DNA from: Druceiella hillmani
Lineage: Eukaryota > Arthropoda > Insecta > Lepidoptera > Hepialidae
DNA: 64,000 nucleotides
Reading direction: 5' to 3'
NCBI GenBank assembly: GCA_039881145.1
Contig: JAYKKI010000038.1
Coordinates: 4,630,501-4,694,500, forward strand
Positions 60,742 to 64,000 of the stretch are shown here, piece by piece; position 1 is the stretch's first letter, and every line of letters begins with the position of its first letter. The notes below the pieces were generated by a model. That model worked only from the letters and a program-made list of their open reading frames with translations. It did not search any database and had not been told where the DNA came from. The position numbers and the translations under genes are program-made.

Positions 60742-62187
60742 TTACGTTTTTCGTCTAATTATAGTGGAAATTTGGTTTTCGGATAATTTTTTATTTATTT
60801 CTGTGTAAAGTATTTTCATTAAGTTTTTGTGATTTTCTGTATAATTTTGTATATAAAGTTTCTGTATATTTAGGTCAAAAGGGTCTCTATTGTCAATATG
60901 TCCATTAATTATTTCTAATGGTTTTTTGCCTGTGGTAGTATGGATTGTATTATTGTATCCGAATATTGAGTAAAGTATGAGTTCATTTATTAGGGCATTT
61001 GGTTTAGTTTGTTTAAGTATTCTCAGATGCTCTAGTAAAGTTGAGTGAAATCTTTCAATCATTCCATTAGATTGAGGATGGTTTACTGTAATATAGTGTA
61101 CTTCAATTTTGTGCAAATCCATAAATTCGTTAATTGATAAATTCTTAAATTCTGTTCCTTGGTCCATTATAATACTAAGTGGTACGCCAAGGTGTGTTAT
61201 AAAAATTAATAAGGAATTGATTACATTAATAGCTGTTGGTGCTTCTAAATAATAGGCTTGTGCGTATTTGGAAAAAGAATCAATTATGGTTAGGTATTTA
61301 TTTTTTCCTACTGTAAAAGTGTCCATGTGGATTACTTCGAAAGGTTTATTAGGTATGGGGACTATTTGCATTATTTGCTTGTTCGGGTTTCTTTCATATT
61401 TGGCTTTGTTACAAATTTCACATCTATTAATTAAATCTGTTACCGTTTTGTTTATGTTAGTCCAATAATAATTACGTTTAATTTGTTGTTCAGTTTCCGA
61501 AATTCCTCTATGATTGTTTTTTCCTTCGTGGTAATTTTTGGTTAATTTAAATTGTTCGTCTGTATTAGTTATATTTATTAGTTCAGTTTTACAGAGTATG
61601 AGTTTATATGATGAATTTTTGAAGGTTTTTTGAAGTGTTGATGTGATTAGCGGTATGTATTCTTCATTAGATAGTAATATTGCATATTCTTTATTTGGTT
61701 CTATTTTTTCTTTAAATAATTGAATTATTTCATTTTCTATATTATTAACGTTTATTTGTATTAAAATTAATTGTCTGTTGGGAAATACATTTATTATTTT
61801 GATTTTTGCAGGGCAATTATGTACGAAAGTTATTTTTAATTGTCGTTTAAAACGATTTAATGGGAGTTCTGATATAGCGATGTCTAAAATTGGATTTTCT
61901 ATATTAGTATGGACTGTTTGTTGATCGGGGATTATGTCTTCAAGATCGGATAATTGGGGTAAATCAGTTAAATTGGCTATTAAGGACAGATTGTCGTCCG
62001 CCATGTTTTCATCGGATGTAGTTATCTCTGTTAATGTATTATCATTATTATTATTTATTTCTACGCGAGAGAGAGCATCGGCATTGGAATTTAGTTTGCC
62101 TTTTTTATATATAACTTTATAATCAAATTCTTCCAGCTTTAATCTCCATCTAACTAGTCTGGAATTTGGTTCTTTGAGGGAATACAA
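60742..62187 (-). pseudogene. pol, RNase H tail and integrase
   Basis: Continues RNase H in the next frame (LKLEEFDYKVIYKKGKLNSN and ADALSR), then the HHCC zinc-binding domain (H-x5-H and CEICNKAK), then the DDE core: HMDTFTVGKNKYLTIIDSFS (first Asp), SIIMDQGTEF (second Asp) and HPQSNGMIERFHSTLLEHLR (Glu). All three acidic residues are present. The 481-codon frame is intact by itself but separated from RT/RNase H by one frameshift, and its first codon is TTG, not a true start. Confidence 0.88.
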
Positions 62188-62224
62188 CCACTGTAAAGGT
62201 TTATGGTCTGTTATGATTGTGAAA

Positions 62225-63451
62225 CTATGGTCGGAAATATTTGGTTGCCCAAATGACTGCTAATAGTTCTCTCTCTATGGGACTGTATCTGGTTTCTGTT
62301 TCACTTAGGGTACGTGATGCGTAAGCTATGGGTTTATCGGAACCTATTACTCCTTGTGAGAGTACGGCGCCAATGGCTACGTTAGATGCGTCCGTAGTCA
62401 AAAGGAAATCCTTATTAAAATCAGGGTATTGTAAAATGGGATCGTTTACTAACATTTCTTTACATGATTCGAAACTTTTGATAAACTCTTCTGAGTGTTT
62501 AATTTTTGCTCCTTTTTTTAAACATGAGGTTAGTGGTTTTGTAATCTTTGCGAAATCTGGGATAAATTTTCTGTAGTATCCTACAAGTCCAAGGAATGCT
62601 TTAATTTCTTTAGTTGTGTTAGGAATCGGATATTTTTTTATTGCCTTTATTTTGTCTGGGTTAGGTTTTATTCCTTTTGGGGTTATAATATGTCCTAAAT
62701 ACGGAGTTTCTCGTTTTAAAAATTCGGATTTGTCCAACTGAATTTTGAAATTTGACTCTCGGAGGCGTTGAAATACTTTTTCTAAATTAACGATATGTTC
62801 TTGAAGTGAGCTTGAAAAAATGATTATATCATCAAGATATACGAGACAAATGGAGTTTTGGAGACCTCTGAGTATGTTATCCATTACTCTCTGAAATGTA
62901 GCTGGTGCATTTTTAAGATCAAATGGCATACGTAAAAATTCGTAATGACCATTGTCGACTGTGAAAGCTGTTTTTTTGATATCTTGTGGATCCATTTCAA
63001 TTTGATGGAATCCACTGGCAAGGTCCAGGTTGGTAAAGTATTGACAGCGTCCTAACTTGTCAAGTACGTCAGTTATAATTGGAATGGGATATTTGTCATT
63101 AATTGTTTTTTCATTTAATTTGCGATAATCGATGACTAATCGCCATTTCTTTTTGTTGGATTGGTCTAGTTTTTTGTCAACTATCCAAACTGGAGATGAC
63201 CATGGTGAGTCGGAATGTCTAATTATGTTTTGTTCTAGCATGGAATTAATTTGTCTATTAATTTCATTTTTATGTGCATAGGGGGGATAAGTTTTAGCAT
63301 AGACTGGGAGTTCATCCGTTGTTTTGATTGGATGTTTGATTTTGTTTGTAAAAGTTAATGGGGAATTCTCATAGTAAAATATGTCTTTGAATTTTTTACA
63401 CGTTTTAATTAGAATGTTTTTTTCTTCTGAATTTAAATGTGATAGTCTCAA
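62225..63451 (-). pseudogene. pol, reverse transcriptase and RNase H
   Basis: A 408-codon frame continuing from the protease region. The start used here is not a real ATG start, because the polyprotein continues upstream. The RT palm is at about residues 75-245, with [12 protein letters not shown] as the catalytic box and [20 protein letters not shown] after it. RNase H follows, with [15 protein letters not shown] (catalytic Asp) and [10 protein letters not shown] (catalytic Glu). It ends at a TAG in the middle of RNase H because of a one-base shift just after WATKYF. The protein would copy the RNA genome into DNA. Confidence 0.88.
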
Positions 63452-64000
63452 TAGATTTTCAATATCTATTGGTTGTTCTGTACAATGTTCTTCGAACTTA
63501 AATATATCAAAATTTTTCTTTATAATTTGGGCTTTTATAGGTGTGACAAGACTTAATATAATATCGTTAGGTGTAGGGTTGTGAATTTGGATGATTGCGT
63601 GATTGTCTTTAGAAGTTGTGATGGTGTCTGGTATGTAACATCGTTTTATAAATGTTTTTGGGATAAAAATTTCTCCTTCTTTAATAGTTACCGGAATTTT
63701 TATTTTTTCTGTAGAATTAGAGTGAATGGTTTTTTCGAATAAGTTATTATTTTTATTCGGATATTAGTATCGGTTGTTATTAGAATTTTATTATATAGAT
63801 CAACTTTACATTTTAGTTTCTCTAATATATCGAGTCCAATTAGGCCATCGAATACATCGTGGAACTTATATATGTAAAATTTGAAATTTTCTTGAGTACC
63901 GAACTCTTGAAATGCGGGTAGTTTTATCGAGTATTTATTTCTAGTTGTGCAATGTAGATTTGTTATTGAAAAAGGGTCGTATTTTATAGGAAAGTTACTA
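63452..64000 (-). pseudogene. pol, protease region (partial)
   Basis: The frame reads FDGLIGLDILEKLK at about 63820-63860, the hydrophobic-Gly motif at the end of a retropepsin. The catalytic DTG lies beyond the window edge. A frame change is needed near 63745-63760, in an A-rich stretch, to reach the downstream frame that runs into RT without a stop. It is the start of the pol polyprotein. Confidence 0.7.

Larger units (their letters stand above)
58522..64000 (-). mobile_element. Gypsy/errantivirus-like element with envelope gene (5' part beyond window)
   Basis: On the - strand the order is protease (partial), RT, RNase H, integrase and envelope, as in insect errantiviruses. Coding pieces are long and only lightly damaged, so it is much younger than the neighbouring gypsy element. 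The 3' LTR should lie between about 58525 and 58965, after a purine-rich tgagggagg on the - strand, but its edges cannot be fixed without the second LTR. gag and the 5' LTR lie past 64000. It is described only; several frameshifts make this copy defective as written. Confidence 0.85.

Noticed and set aside
62328..62576. + strand frame of 82 codons
   Set aside because: Antisense of the gypsy RT/RNase H frame.
1..64000. tRNA, rRNA or CRISPR loci
   Set aside because: None recognised on either strand by reading; a covariance-model search would be needed to exclude small RNA genes.

Overview
The window looks like an AT-rich animal genome, most likely an insect. Introns are bounded by GT/AG, and transposon fossils are dense: mariner, Tc1, pogo, hAT, Jockey-, I/R1- and RTE-like non-LTR elements, DIRS and gypsy types, including a gypsy with an envelope gene. 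A degenerate CCTAA tract (complement of the insect telomere repeat TTAGG) supports this. There is no bacterial or organellar organisation. I cannot fix the insect order.

Region 1 (about 2.5-20.7 kb, + strand) holds the one substantial host gene. It is a secreted-type multidomain protein made of eleven intact TIL (trypsin-inhibitor-like, ten-cysteine) exons, all phase 1 to phase 1. The last exon, 20042-20562, encodes a repetitive Ala/Ser/Lys/Tyr/Gly tail with GNYG motifs. The 5' end with the signal peptide is not in the window. Exons 2-7 are three copies of a two-exon unit with a 610-bp period. At least two further TIL exons are dead. The terminal exon carries a one-base deletion that truncates the tail. 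The introns hold mariner, pogo-like, DDE-type and non-LTR fossils.

Region 2 (20.8-41.3 kb) is gene-poor. It has a DIRS-like tyrosine-recombinase retroelement (25.4-28.2 kb, -), a Jockey-like element (28.8-31.2 kb, -) and a ZMYM1-like hAT transposase broken by an RTE fragment (36.3-38.7 kb, +).

Region 3 (41.3-50.8 kb) has the CCTAA-like tract, one TIL-type exon on the - strand (42.9-43.06 kb), an unidentified decayed coding stretch with two long hairpins (45.2-46.0 kb), a possible two-exon secreted peptide (47.1-47.4 kb, +) and a Tc1 remnant (48.75-49.65 kb, -).

Region 4 (50.9-58.5 kb) is one decayed gypsy-type LTR retrotransposon. Each of its LTRs has been hit separately by members of one hAT family, in opposite orientations. 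Directly beside it (58.5-64.0 kb, -) lies a younger gypsy/errantivirus-like element with protease, RT, RNase H, integrase and a broken envelope gene; its 5' part continues past the window end.

The strongest candidate for something undescribed is the TIL-array/GNYG-tail protein. Most of its putative reactive sites carry glutamate at P1, and its exons show active birth and death.
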